From: Pezicula radicicola
Taxonomy: Eukaryota > Ascomycota > Leotiomycetes > Helotiales > Dermateaceae
DNA length: 64,000 nucleotides
Direction: 5' to 3'
Assembly (NCBI GenBank): GCA_003008705.1
Contig: PDUO01000018.1
Coordinates: 894,630 to 958,629, forward strand
The notes under the pieces are model-generated. The model worked only from the letters and a program-made list of their open reading frames with translations, was not told the origin of the DNA and made no database searches. Position 1 is the first letter of the stretch. The number at the start of each line of letters is the position of its first letter. The translations under genes and the position numbers were made by a program. Shown here in pieces: positions 37,179-49,857 of the stretch.

Positions 37179-37302
37179 CTTCACAAGATTTAACAGCAGA
37201 CATAATTGACAAAACCACCATACATAACATCCTTCCTAAATCCCACAAATAACCCCATTTAATTTCAAAATGTCAAAGCACTACCCAACCCAAAAACAAA
37301 AC

Positions 37303-38751
37303 CTAAGACCCACCACCACCCTCACTCAAAGCCTTATAAACAGTAGCCTCAACATTAGCCCACAACCCCAACGTCTGCAAATCAGCAAACGGCAAAATCT
37401 GACAAGCAACCATACCCGCAACACCATTTTCCCTATCACACCACCACCAAAGATTAGGTAAACCAGCCCAATGAACAGTCCCCTCACTCCTACCAGTTCC
37501 TCCCCCCGTAATCATAAATGTCAATCCCCATCCTTGCGGTTTATCCCCAACAGGATACAATTCCGGAACTCGATTCGTTAACCAGGGTTTGGCATCTGGA
37601 ATTTCTTTTCTTCCGAAATCTGGGAGGTTGGGGATTTGATTGGTGAACATTTGGTCTACGGTTTCTTTTTTGAGGATTTGGGCGTTGGTTTTGGGAGATG
37701 TGCCGTTGTTGAGGAGGGTTGCTAGGATTTCTGATGGATTGTTAGATGGCGGTTTGGGTAGGGGTGAGGGAACGGAGGAATTTACGGCAGTATTCTTGTG
37801 GCTTTGCAAAACATCCTGCTCCACCGCTGTTTAAACAGTTCTTTATTTCTTCTTCGGTTGTGACGAGAAGTGGACGTCGATTGACGTGATCACCACGTGA
37901 GAGTTTACCATCTGGGGCGCGGTAGTTCATATCGACCAGGTTATCCTTCATGTTTTTGTTAGGAAACATGGAGATATTGCTCAACTTTAGTGGCTCGAAG
38001 ATGTTCTTGTGGATGTAATTATTGAGTGATGTTCCTGTAGCTCGCTGAAGAAGGATACCGGCCCAGTCAATATTTACCTGTTTGGTCATTAGTTTGGAGT
38101 TCTCTTCTCTTTTGGATAGGTAAATAATAGTACCCCGTACTCCCATGTTGTGCCAGGTTGGTTGACAAGAGGTTGTGTGATATCATAGATGTGACCTGAG
38201 AACTCATCATAACCAACAGGCTTATTGTAATCTCTCAACTTCTCGTTGAAGAAGGTATATCCAAATCCAGCTATAAAAATAACTCAAATCAGCCAAATAA
38301 TCTTCTCTTCCCTCCTAGTTCTCTGGAACTCAAAACAAGAACAAAATAGATAAAACTCACCAGTATGAGTCAACAACATCCTCAGCGTAATACCTCTCTC
38401 CTTCTCGACCAGTTTCCCATCATCCTGCAATACCTTAACCTCCTTCAACTCAGGACACAACTTCTCAACCTGTTCCACATCATCCAGAGCCAAAACCCCC
38501 TTCTCAACAAGTTGCATACAAGCAATACCCACAATCATCTTAGTACAAGAAGCAATCCAGTAGATATTATCAAGCGTCATGTCTTCCGAACGGCCATACC
38601 CGCGTTTTCCGGATGCGTGTGCAAAGAGTTCATCGCCATTCTTGTCAACTACAACAACCGTTGTGCCAGGGATAGTGGTTTCCGGGTCCGAGGTACTGGC
38701 ATTGACGATGGACTGGAGGGTCGAGATGGTATTGGCTGAGAGTTTACCCAT
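37303..38751 (-). CDS. Class C beta-lactamase-family serine hydrolase
   Basis: Exons 38361-38751, 38134-38270, 37786-38077 and 37303-37730 give 415 aa, with introns of 90, 56 and 55 bp, all in phase. Residues 68-71 form the SxxK nucleophile motif (IASCTKMIVG). The second motif region is WEYGVNIDWAGILLQRATG, with the candidate general-base Tyr. The C-terminal region has GWGLTFMITGGGTGRSEGTV, where the family's third motif lies, and GLPNLWWWCDRENGVAGMVA. Fungal members include LovD-type acyltransferases and many esterases; bacterial relatives are AmpC and EstB. No secretion signal is seen, so it is probably cytosolic. The natural substrate is unknown. Confidence 0.9.
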
Positions 38752-39796
38752 TTTGGATCGCTTGGCCTAATTCGCTTTCTCAAAAAAGCGAGGCAAGGTT
38801 CAGTCTAGTGATTCCTTTAGTTACGAAATACAAAGAATACAAGTGCCTTGTTCCTTGTGCTCAAAATTTGGGACCACGACTTTCGGGGAGGGAATATTAT
38901 ATCTGTATAATTTGAATCCGTTGATCCGAAGTCAATTGAAGAAGAGAGAAGAGTAATCTTGGCTTGGGTATTGAGCGGAGCCGCGAGTTACTTATATAAT
39001 TGGAGTCACAAGGCATAATTCCGGTTGATGCTGTGTACGATAAGCTGTAAGACTGCAACAACCATAAGCCTACCCCGCAGTTCCCCTCATTGCGGACCCG
39101 ACGAAAATGCTTACGATAAGCGTTAAGGTTCACGAATATGCTGTACCCTTCATACAAGTACCTAAGATGCATTGTCAGATTTTTCTATTCCTTTCTTACC
39201 CTAGCGGCCTTGAGTTGTAAATTACATAATCGACTCTCTTAATTATTCGGCTCCCTGTTCTCATTTCGTTGTATCTTTATTAGTCAGGAACCTGTCGGTA
39301 ACCTCCTGGAACTAAAGCTAATAGTTCCTTCTTTCGCATGCAATCACCCGCATGCGTCCCCTTGGACGGCATAATGCGTGTAACCAGATTCTGGCCATAA
39401 CAACTATATAGATAACAAGATGCATTAATGGAGTTATCCACTTTTAAGTACTAAAGAGAAGATAAACTTAATCTTGTTGTAAAGGTTAAAATTAAGGTAC
39501 TAAAGTGCGAGAGGTACTAAAATAGCGTAAGTAACTTACTTCTAGTTGACTTGAAAAACTCTCTTTATTCGAGTAACTCACTTAGCATCTTTTTGGTATT
39601 CTTTAATTTCCGGTTGTTTAGGTAATGTCCCGATGGTAATTTCCTCGGCGAGCCCACATACAAAGCCAGGAAAGCTTATTAATTGGTAAAGCACCAACAC
39701 ATCCACAATCCCACACCACCAAATTCAAAATATTAAAGTCACACAACATCCCCAACGCCCATCACGAAACCAAAAAACCTACAAACCTACAAAAAC
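38752..39796. other. Intergenic region
   Basis: Upstream of the beta-lactamase-family gene and downstream of the aquaporin gene. AT-rich around 39400-39620. No gene recognised. Confidence 0.5.
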
Positions 39797-41131
39797 TCAA
39801 ACCTCACCAACCCCCACCACCTTCCTATTCCTCCAGAACCCCCCCAAGAAAATACCCTCCCATAAGTCCTTGAATCCCAACCAAGGCCGATTAATCGGAC
39901 TCTCAGGCCCCGTATATATAAAAAGATCATACAAGAACCCACCAAAAGTACAACCCAGAAACGGAACAACCATAGGGATCCAAAAGTAATAACCACCTGC
40001 TGACCAGACTTCAGGACCGTAGCCGATCATGTAGGACATTAGACGAGGACCAAAATCCCTTGCTAGATTTATTGCGTAGCCTGTTTCCCATCTTTGTGTT
40101 GTTTGGTTAGTGTTTTGGGCATGAATTGAAGGGGAGAGGTTGGTGAGGACATACCCGAAACATGCACCGATTCCGAAGATGAGGAAGAAGAGTGCTAGCG
40201 GGAATAGTTTTCCCGCTCCGCTCTTTCCCATTGCTCCTGGATTGCTGTCGTCTTTTAGGGCGAAGATCACGAACATTAATATTGTTGAGGCGATGAATTC
40301 GCTGAAGATCCTGGTTGTTATTTATGTTAGTGTTATTGATCCCGACAAGCCTGAAGCATCATGAAGACCGTTAAAGGCTATTAGAGCTATTGCCGTGAGA
40401 TATGGATATACTCACTGGCCAGATTTTGTCATGAATGCTTGGGGATAGGTACAGAAGATGCCGGCGGTAGCAGTTGGACTAGGCGGAACGGTACGAATTC
40501 CTTGACCTTCAAATTGGTTGATAGAATCGATGTAGTTTGCATAAACGATACCAGAGGCACAAAAAGCGCCAAGAAGTTGTGCAAAGAAGTAGACTGGAAA
40601 GCGTCGCCAGGGAAACTTGCGAAAGAGGCAGAAGGAGAAGGTAACGGCTGGGTTGAGGAAACCGCCAGAGTCACCAGCAGTATAGATGCCTAGCATGACA
40701 CCGAGACCCCATCTGTTTTAGTCATATTAGCTATGTCCTGGGTTAAGAAGATCATAGAGGACGTACGCCCAGCTTATACTCTGATATGCACCAAATCGAC
40801 CCCCACTCAACACTACTTGAGCTACACTTCCATCTCCGAAGAGGATCATGATGAATGTCCCAAAAAATTCTGCAAAGGGCTCACGGAGAACTACTCTTAT
40901 AGAGCTCCATGTGAGGTGATTGTGGACTTCATGACCTTGTACAATGGGTGCCTCGGCCTGCAAGCCCAACTTTGTGCGTATGGAACACAGAGTACTTTCA
41001 TGTTTGAGTGATATTGTCGAATTCACTGCGGTACTTTGTGATCGAAGGTGTTTGATCTCAGTTGCTTTGTCAAAGTCATTGAACCGCGGGCTCGACTCTG
41101 GGGAGTAGACTGTCTCTGAAGAGGACGACAT
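39797..41131 (-). CDS. Aquaglyceroporin (MIP family)
   Basis: Exons 40767-41131, 40416-40712 and 39797-40310 give 391 aa from the ATG at 41131. An in-frame upstream ATG at 41311 would add 60 hydrophobic residues that do not resemble the family, so the shorter start is preferred. A roughly 80-residue cytosolic N-terminus precedes six helices. The first pore motif is intact (GFLNPAVTFSFCLFRKFPWR). The second reads GYAINLARDFGPRLMSYMIG, so the usual NPA is NLA, a variant common in fungal glycerol facilitators, and the downstream Asp is typical of glycerol-permeating members. The protein is a plasma-membrane water/glycerol or small-solute channel. No lesion visible. Confidence 0.93.
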
Positions 41132-42412
41132 GCTGTGCAGTAAACAAGGACTGAAGTAGAAAGGGACACCCAGGGTGGGAAACACACACGTTTTAACAAA
41201 TAAAATAGGAGGAAAATAGAATTTAAGATAGGGGATGAGGTCTAATGAAGTAACAACCATAAGAAATAAACTTCTCACCGTGTGCAGTAGGAACATACGA
41301 ATTGGGGTCATCAGACTCGTTCAACCAACAGTTTTCGAAGTATAACCCAGGAGACTTTACCATAGCTGAGTATGTGTAAAGTAACATCATACTGGTGAAG
41401 ATTGAGTTTGGATAGCTTGGATCCCTTATTCAGCGCGCGGAATTAGTTATAAAGATGACCAAAGGGCTTGCTGTGACGATGGCCTCAGTCGACGACTCCC
41501 AAATAAGAGCTACAGAACATAATAAGTTCTGTAAGACTGAAGAAACCCGAGTGAGTAGCACTCAGTGGGTCTTCTAGAAAAACCACTGTATTTTTGTTGT
41601 CTCATGTGATGGAAACCAAGTCACATAATATTGATGCTATCTCAGGTCTAACATCAACTTTGAATCCGGCTGTTAGTACTTTCGTACCTTTCGTACTATA
41701 GAACTGAGTCTAGATTTCATACCAATCCGAGGACATGGCACTTACAGGAAAGAGATGCACTATTGGTTGTATTGCAGACGGGATTCACCCGATAGTTCGT
41801 CCCTGGGGTAGCCTAAAGCGTACTTTAGTCGCCCATCTAGAAATTAGCTTTTCCGAGTCCCGCTATAACGGTTCAGACTACTTAAGTAATGGTTAGTCTA
41901 CCTACGAATCATCACATAGAGTTTAAGTGTACCTGTAATTGAGCAACTGTAAATCTGTCCTGTCAGTTGGGTCACTAAAATAACGTGATTGGCAAGCCTA
42001 CTTACTACAATCTCTAGAGTACATCAAACTCCGAGGTATATGAAGAGACAACTGTGAGCTGTGTGTCTCAAAATAATATTCATTGATGCTAAATTAAACT
42101 GATAACTTAACAAAGTTGTAGTTTTTTGCAGACTAGACATATTAACTTTAGCAATCGAACTCGAAGTCATCGGAGTGTAATAAGCTAGTATCGCACATGG
42201 GGCTGGCGTGTTCGGCTCACAACATGCAATAGATAAGGTAGAAATGTCACTATGGAAAACATCTTGCCTGGTTCTTGATGGCTTCATAAGATGACCCGTT
42301 GTGGTTGAAATTATTGCTGGTGCGCAGCTCTGAAGATGGCTTGGCTGCGAAAGCAGATAGAAATAATGTACAAGATCACTTGTTATTATGTCACTATAGA
42401 GAGATATCGAGT
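41132..42412. other. Intergenic region
   Basis: Upstream of the aquaporin gene and downstream of the PPTase gene. Only short frames, and no repeat or RNA gene recognised. Confidence 0.5.
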
Positions 42413-43555
42413 TTACGCCCTAGAAGTAGCGACATTGAGGATATCCCGATCAAGATCAAGTTCTTCCCACACTCCCAATGCAAAGTTCTGGTCGTCGTCT
42501 TCTTGGGTCGCTCTTACGGCTCCAGCGACCATAAAGTGCTGCCCAAGGGCCGCCAACTCCATATGGACATTGCGAACAGGGCGGTGCTTGAAGAAAATAT
42601 CAAACTTCTTCAAAATATCTCCTACATCAAGCGATTCGGGACGCTGAAGTCCTTGCTTGGCAGCAGGAGGATGTATATCTCTAAACTCCAGGTCTCCAAG
42701 CCAAGGAGCCAATAATGCTTCGCCTGTCATCTTGACATAGGCTTCTCGCAAGCACCAGAATGCGTAGAAGCGTCGGAGTTTGGCATCGATGATGATGTTA
42801 CTATCAATAGGGTCCATGACTTGTGGTTCTCCTGCTTCTCCATTCTGAGTAGGTAGCCGTATCTTCAAGTTTCTATGCTGGCACCTGGATATCTGGTCTT
42901 TCCCATATCCTTGAAGCTTCGAACCCACGATGGATTCATCCAGAATCACTGGAGACAACTTCATTTCTTGAAGTTCGCTCTTTGCAAAAACATCGCCATG
43001 CATATCCACCCAGGAAAAGAAGCCTTGCTTCTCAACAAAATCATGGTCGTGTTTTAGCCGTTCATTGGCACAAACCACATCTGTGCCCACTTCCACCTTC
43101 CCTTTGAACCCAATACTTGCGATCAAGGAAACTAAGCCGGCTTGGTGGCTCACGTTGAAATCGATGTGTGGCTTCTCTGTGGAGCCTGGACTTGGAGTGT
43201 AGCAAGGCTTGCCATTTGCATCTCGGGAGATGTCACTCTTTGACCACGGAACGTTGCAGTACTTGGTAATGACGAGGTGCTTCAGGAGGGAAGACGCCAA
43301 GCTCATCTTGGCGTCTTTGGCATGGTAATACTTAAGGACACTCTCCTGCTCACTGGTTGTCAAGAGTGCCAGAGCTTGTGCGGCCTGCCAATGTCAACAG
43401 CTATCACCGACCAAGGGTTTGGCACAACCCACAGCTGTCTTGAGCTCTTGCACTTGCTCTCTGGGGGGCAGACTTGCCGAGACTGGCCATAGCGGCCGAG
43501 TATCGAGAAGCCATTGTATGATGACAGGCCCAGGTGTGGTGGGGGTGGGGGCCAT
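42413..43555 (-). CDS. 4'-phosphopantetheinyl transferase (Sfp/NpgA type)
   Basis: Exon 1 (43433-43555) and exon 2 (42413-43384) are separated by a 48-bp intron with a GTGGGT donor, GTTGAC branch and GGCAG acceptor, giving 364 aa. Exon 1 carries the family start WLLDTRPLWPV. Exon 2 has SVLKYYHAKDAKMSLASSLL, PHIDFNVSHQAGLVSLIAS, VEVGTDVVCANER with the Mg2+-binding Asp, and FWCLREAYVKMTGEALLAPW, the WxxKEAxxK signature with Arg for the first Lys. The enzyme transfers phosphopantetheine from CoA to carrier proteins of polyketide and peptide synthetases and of lysine biosynthesis, and is usually single-copy and essential for secondary metabolism. Divergent from the NmrA-like gene. Confidence 0.95.
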
Positions 43556-44445
43556 CGCGAAAAAGGGCGGGAAAAAAAAACAAACAAACTTCGAGCCAGA
43601 CAGATGGAGCGTTGGAGGAGAACTATATCACATTTGCATCTCCGGGGCTAAGTTGGGTTCCTGGCTGGCTGACTCGGGAGGTGGGATGTCTCTGAAACCA
43701 AAGGCAGTTGGGGGAGATAAGCACGATGAGGATCATACACTGCGAATCCCTAGCGAGAAGAACAGTGTGTCTGTGTCTTTCTGCCACCGCCTTCAATATT
43801 TATACTTCTTGCGATGTCAGCTTTGGAACACCACCAACGCCCCCTTTCTCCTTGGCATCCTAATGCCCACCAAACTAATATCACCTCTGCAACGCCCATT
43901 CATTGGTCCGCAATGGTGAGCCTGCTAACTGTGCATTGAGGTTCAGTGCCGAATCCAGTCTCGACTATCCCCCGACTTCGGCATCTTTCGCCCAGGAGCA
44001 TGAGCAGCATCAACGTTCGCCCGGCTCGCGAGAATGCGGATCCGAACACCAACAAACGCGAAGGAGACTTGGCATCACTGGCACATCACCTCTTATCCTC
44101 GAGCTCTTCGTCTCCATACATGCCAAGCCAGCAGCAGGTCAGAGACTACCTTTGGGCAGGCACAAGAGATGCAGTTGTCTAGAGCTATAATGTCTTGGCA
44201 TCATGCCAGCAGCTTGTCGTCGAGGATCTGGCGTTACTTTACAGCCTTACTTTGTAAGTTGATACAACTCAATACTCTAATTACGGTGTTTCGATGTGGT
44301 TGGTGCAAAGAGATAAGTACCGTTCATCTCTTCGACTTCTATGTTCCCCTCAAGATCTCTGCACTCTTTTTCCTGACCGCGGGCTCTCAAGCTCTGAAGG
44401 TTCTAATCACAGGTACACTTGGGAGTTGCGACTACCGCACTCAGA
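43556..44445. other. Divergent promoter region, PPTase and NmrA-like gene
   Basis: About 890 bp between two outward-reading start codons. Open frames here are short and domain-less. A CCCCCACC-type stretch lies just around the PPTase start. Confidence 0.5.
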
Positions 44446-45649
44446 ATGGTGTGGAGGAGAAGAATCCTCATTACAGGAGCAACTGGTCGACAAGGACGAG
44501 CAGTAATCGACGCACTTCTGTCGAATCCCAGCGATCCTCCCTTCGAAATTCTCGCCTTAACACGAAACCCACACTCCCCTAATGCGCGAGCTCTCGATGC
44601 CAGACCAGGTGTTAGACTCGTAGAAGGTGACTTTTCGAAACCAGAACCTATATTCAAAGCCGAGAACCCAATCCATGGCATTTTCTGTTATACAATTCCG
44701 GGCAAGGAGGAAGGAGACGAAGAGAGACAGGCAAAGGTATGGGTTTCGTCTTGGTTTCTACTGATACAACTACTAATGATTCAAACAGCCATTAATCGAT
44801 GCTGCAATAGCTAACAACGTCTCTCACTTCATCTTCAGCTCCGTTGACCGCGGCGGCCCAGGCTGGTCAGAAGAAAACCCTACCCAAGTGCCCCACTTCG
44901 CCTCCAAACACAAGATCGAGATATATCTAAGGGGCAAAGCAGCCATCTATGCCAAGGACATGCACTGGACAATACTCAGGCCCGTTTGTTTTATGGACAA
45001 CTTGACACAAGACTTCAAGGGACGAGGGTTTGCATCGATGTGGGCTAGCCTACCTGCGGACGTACCAATACAGTTGATCTCAATACGAGACATTGGTCTT
45101 TTCGCAGCCCGAGCCTTCAACGACGAAGAAGAATACTCCGGCTGGACCATCACTCTAGCTGGCGACGACCTTACATTTGCTGAAGGAAAACAAATCTTCA
45201 AACTCACAGTCGGACACGATATGCCTGAGACTTTCGAGTTTTATGGCCCAATGAAACGAAAAATGTCCAAAGAAGCAGGGCTAATGTTCAAATATTTCGA
45301 GACAGATGGGTTCGGAGGTGACATCGAAGGGTTAAGAGAGGAGGAGCCGCGGCTGCAGGATTTTGCGGCATGGTTAAGGGAGAACAGCGGCTTTTTGGAT
45401 AGCACATATTTGAGTGATTGGGAAAGAATGACGCCTACAGCTCAGGCGTTCGCCAACCAGCTGGCGTCGAGACCGAATTTTGGTGCCGTGAAGAATAGAG
45501 AGTCGATTGTCATGACGCCCACAGCACAGGCTTTCGCAAACCAGTTACCCTCAAACATCAGGAGGGAGAGTTTTGGGCTATTTAAACCTGGCCAACAGGT
45601 CACGCTCACGCCTACAGGACAGGCTTTTGCTAATATACATTGGTCGTAA
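44446..45649 (+). CDS. NmrA-like NAD(P)-binding protein with a three-copy C-terminal repeat
   Basis: Exons 44446-44736 and 44789-45649 with a 52-bp intron give 383 aa. The Rossmann start RRILITGATGRQGRAVIDAL contains the GATGxQG motif. Further segments are VRLVEGDFSKPEP, GIFCYTIPGKEEG, HFIFSSVDRGGPG, ILRPVCFMDNL and the NmrA-type ISIRDIGLFAARAF. This is an atypical short-chain dehydrogenase of the NmrA/HSCARG group, proteins that often sense NADP(H) redox state rather than catalyse. After about residue 305 comes an unusual tail in which (M/L)TPT(A/G)QAFAN occurs three times (near 45428, 45512 and 45605), spaced 28 and 31 residues apart. The ATG at 44446 is the first in frame. Confidence 0.9.
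45428..45637 (+). repeat. Three coding repeats encoding (M/L)TPT(A/G)QAFAN
   Basis: Copies begin at about 45428, 45512 and 45605. The protein motif is nearly identical while many codons differ at third positions (GCT/GCA, GCG/GCT, TTC/TTT, GCC/GCA/GCT, AAC/AAT). This argues for selection on the peptide rather than a fresh DNA duplication. Confidence 0.85.
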
Positions 45650-45708
45650 CATTCAATCATAACAGTGATATCTTCCACCAAGAATCGTGTGGTGACCACA
45701 TATAGTTA

Positions 45709-46154
45709 TAGTACCCACCCCCACGGGATATATGTAAATTCCATATTTAATACTTGGCGAAACTAGCTGTTTACAGAGGAATTGTAGTAGCATTTTATCT
45801 CCTGTGATTTGTATAGTAAATACTTCTAATCTACTAATACTCTTAAAAAAATAAAGATCTATAATCTATACTTGTTTTTTAAAAGCTTCCTTTATCTATT
45901 GTATAATAGTAAGAGAAGCGAGCTAATAGGATTAAATACTAATATAAAAATACTTTCTAGATAGTAATAAAGTTAAGGGAAAGAGTTAATATATTTTATA
46001 CCTTCTAAATAGAGGTATAACAACGATTAAAACATTCGGATTATTTAAAGGTTATCCGAGGTTTCTATACCAACAATTTCTACCAGTATTTTAGTATAGC
46101 TAAGTCCGCTAAGGCGCTATATAGAATTTACATTTATGCCGGGGTGGGATACTG
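45709..46154. mobile_element. Second non-autonomous TIR element, about 446 bp
   Basis: An AT-rich non-coding block with imperfect terminal inverted repeats. The left end reads TAGTACCCACCCCCACGGGA followed by ATGTAAATTCCATAT. The right end, read inwards, is CAGTATCCCACCCCGGCATA followed by ATGTAAATTCTATAT. TA precedes the left end, while TG follows the right end, so a TA target duplication would have mutated. The end sequence differs from the element at 14015-14482, so this is a different family. Confidence 0.6.
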
Positions 46155-49100
46155 TGCAAGCTTATAACAGACACATGATCATATCACATGTTTGCAAACG
46201 CCTCGGAATCACCTAAAAAGCTAACCCGAAAGATACTCGAGTACTGGGTCGTTGAGCTAACGAACATTATGTGGCCCACATGGAGTATTTCCTGCGAAAA
46301 GTTAGTTCAAAGTTCGTCCCATGAGTACACCGTTACAGCTCTCGGTGCATCCGTAGGAACTCTCTTCGGATCTGTCGCGCTGTAAACTCCAAATTTGTAC
46401 CTAAGGATCATTTGATGCTAAGATAGATAAGTCCACATCATAGCCTTGTTGAAACAAGACTGTACCGGTAATTTACAATGTTGTGGTTCGGTTCACCACC
46501 AGGTTAGGGCGACCCCGAAGAAGCTTAATAGGGAAATGCTCCGATTTCAGTGCATTAGCACAAGGAAGTCTTGTTAGTTAAGTTAAACACAAGCACTAGT
46601 TGGCAATGCTTAGATATCCTTATTTCGCAGTTACAATATTCGCATCAGAGTATTTCTCGAATCCTCCAAATTGCTGCTGTCTGTCACATGTGGGGAAGAC
46701 AGTACTCTACTACCTAGCGCCTTTCCCAATTGGGCTTGGCCTCCTTTTTGACCTTAATCTCACGTCCTCCAAACTTGTAGAATGAAATTACAACAATACA
46801 CACTCTGGGTACTCTTGTTGTCAAATACAGCTACAATTGAGATATCATAGATAGGTAAGCATCCAGATCACAGCCACTGTGATTGGCTTCTCCCCTCTTG
46901 CGAAGAAACTGACAGTGCATTCCCATTTTAAAGTTAGGTAGAGTTGCAGATTTGATTGAGATCAGTATGTTCTGTGGCGTACTACCTTATCTCAACATGA
47001 CGAATCATGCTTCGGCAGTCTTTGTATATTGTTAGCCTTGCTATCAGCCCTGCGGCTAGTGTCGGGAGTCTTTGCTTTGCCGATAGATAAGTCACTATTT
47101 AGGCTGCACACCTACACTACCTCGAAGGAAATATGAAAGGCGCCCATAGATGTCTTTATGGCCCAGTGAAAAACCCCTGAGGATGTGAAGACAGACTTCT
47201 TAATTTTTTTTTTCTTTCCACAACACGTTACTTCACATCGCGCAAGTCCTTGTGAATGAGAACGGCATAATATCAACAAATAACACGATAGAGAGAGCGA
47301 TAGCTAACTCAAGCGATAACGAAATTAAGGCGGGGCTGGCTATGATACAGACCTTTCTTCAGTTGTAGACGATCCAAACCTGATCCCATCAAGCTCAGGA
47401 TTGAGCAAAGTTGAGAAAAGCTGGTAGAAACTCTGAATAGCTGTCCCGACTTCGTTAATTGACTAGTTGCTCAAAATGACAGGCTCGACCTCGGCCCAAA
47501 GAGGGCGTGCAATGTTTAACATGGAAATGTGTAAGCACTGAGTATGGCTCCAAGACACGATGCTAATGGCCTCAGTCTTGCGGTGTTGACCTGTATGATG
47601 ACTTTTCGTCGGCCGACCAAGAAGCAAAGAAAACTCTTTATTGGCGTGCGCTTGAGCTTGTAGGGTCGCTACCTATTAAGAACCTCAACACTCGGCATCA
47701 ATTGTCAAACTCAAACTGGATGGAATATTATTGGCTTACCTTAAAGAACGTACTTACAAAAGTACTACGCCTTACTACTCTTGCAGATTACCGCAGAGCT
47801 CGGAGAATCCAGCTTGCGGCTATTGACCTATCACATCCGCAGTATAGAACACTGCACACCCCTGCACTCGGGCCATAGGAACGTGCTTTCGCTAATCGTG
47901 TTATTACTAAAAATTCAGTGGACTGGTCCAATAGAAATCTATGTATACGTGAATTATAAATACTATTAGGACGAGCTCGATGCTCCCGTCGGTAAGGTGC
48001 TTAATCCATGTCGTGAGGTGTTTTATACTGCGGATATGATATTCTATTCAAAACGATGCGTCTCTGTTTTGGGAGTTAAAGTGGACATACTCAAGCCTTC
48101 GCTATGAGAATTTACCTCTGTGGTCGTTATTTTCGAAGCCTGCTTCTATTAAGTTCGTGAGAGTAAGTATTGTCAAACCCCATGCTTTGACATCTTGAGC
48201 CAGTGGCTCAGAGAGCTGAACTTGAATTGGGTTTTTATTTATCCCAAGCAAGGGTGAGCAGCAGATTTGGACAACTACAGCGCGAACTCTCAGCCTGCCT
48301 GTCTCCAGCCCACCTACTTGTCTACTTGCAACATTGTTACAACCACTTCCAGTAAAAGAACTTTCGGTAGAATCTGCAACCTTTCTTCATTATTTCAATC
48401 ATCCTGCACATGCCCGTGGGAATACCGCCCTTTGCTTGAACAGAATTCTGCTTAAACGACTTCAGGAGGTCAATAACTCCACTGAGAGGGTTGATTGGGG
48501 TATTGTGGTATTTGAGGGGCCACACTTTGTCCTGCTTATTCCTTTTTCCTTATAATCATTTCGTTTTGGGTAGGATGCTTCCACAGAAACATAGGTGAGT
48601 GTTTGGCCTTCACAGCACTACTCACATCAGTTATAAGCTTATTGTTTTCAATCCAAACTTACTTCATTCGAGGAGGCGAATGGGATTTTGGTGATGATAT
48701 TCTTTTAATTACGACATGAGTGAGAATCTTAATATCAGCTTGGTTTAGACCACAACTTGGACAGAGGAATCGAATCCTTGTTGTCGAAGGAGAGGAGCAC
48801 ACCATCGGAAATATGTTCAAGTCCTGGATTGAAGATATCACTAGGCATCAATAGAATTAGTACTCATTTACTCCCAGGTTTCTCCCACTGCACTCAGATC
48901 AAGCCCGGGTCAAGTTCAATTGTGTAAGTGTTGTATTTGATATATTAGAAAGATCTTTAAACACTGACATCTAACATGGTAGAGGATGCACTCATTGGCT
49001 AGATATTGCCAAAGAGTCCTTGTCACCTTCCAATCAGGGATCCCACCAGTGACAATTCATCTAATGACGAGAGTAATAATAATTCCTCGGAGTCCACACC

Positions 49101-49857
49101 ATCTAATCGAGAAACATCTCCCGCAACTTCAGTTAGCTACCCGCACAAGTAAGAGCTATACGATATGTCCACTAAAGAAAGTGATTTTCGCTTTACAGGT
49201 TGTCAACAAATATCACCGCTTAATTTAATGTCTTGGCTTCGCCCCTTTAACTCGCTTCTATGCCCTAATTAGGAACACTACAAATTAAGCTATACTACCT
49301 ATAACACTTTTCAACCTCTAGTCTCTAGTACATAAATGTATCATATTATACTATCCCCTTAGATTTATAATATAGTCTACTAGTTTGAAATTTTCATTGC
49401 CACAGCCTTATATAGAATAAAGGTAAAGGTAAGCGCTGATATGTAGTTCTAAAAGTTTTAAATCGATTTTGTTTGTTGTTACTTCAAATAACTGACAGAA
49501 TGAATTAAAGTGTAATAGAAGTAAAACTCCTTGAGGATTTAGAATGGCTGTTGTAGAAGATAGTTCTAGGTAGTCTGCAACAGTCTTAGCTTGAGGATGT
49601 CTACGCTGAGGCTACAAGTAAATTAGACTCAGCATGGAAGGCTACATCTATAAAGAGAAATTCTATCGTCAAATTATACCATATTAGGCATATTAGAGAT
49701 GGAAAGCATCGACTGGAACTTCTGTTACATGGTTGGGTTTTAAGGTGTGTATTTAGATAGATCTAAATACTAGGTAAGTTCTGCCTCCTCCCTCCGGGAC
49801 CACAGATACAATGGCCGTGTGGCTATGTCTGTGTATAAAATACGTGATTTTTTAAAA
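46155..49857. other. 3.7 kb without a convincing gene
   Basis: Mostly short frames. Around 48660-49145 on the plus strand several short frames look coding-like: RGGEWDFGDDILLITT, then EEHTIGNMFKSWIED, then a Ser/Asn/Thr-rich stretch at about 49040-49150. They are broken by stops and no domain is recognised, so this may be a gene relic. 49250-49450 is AT-rich. Confidence 0.4.

Larger units (their letters stand above)
36365..37302. other. Intergenic region with a diverged direct duplication
   Basis: No gene. Contains two imperfect copies of a block of roughly 230-450 bp (see the repeat entries). Confidence 0.5.

Noticed and set aside
37731..37785. Apparent frameshift in the beta-lactamase-family gene
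   Set aside because: Explained by a 55-bp intron (GTAAAT...CATCAG) joining EYC to QILATLL in phase.
40767..41311. Longer aquaporin starting at the ATG at 41311
   Set aside because: The extra 60 residues are hydrophobic and unlike the hydrophilic N-termini of the family. The MSSSSET start at 41131 fits better.
43277..43919. Plus-strand open frames overlapping the PPTase gene
   Set aside because: They are antisense shadows of the PPTase exons and its GC-rich start region and show no domain.
42413..45649. Secondary-metabolite cluster around the PPTase
   Set aside because: No polyketide or peptide synthase is in the window. PPTases are normally stand-alone genes.
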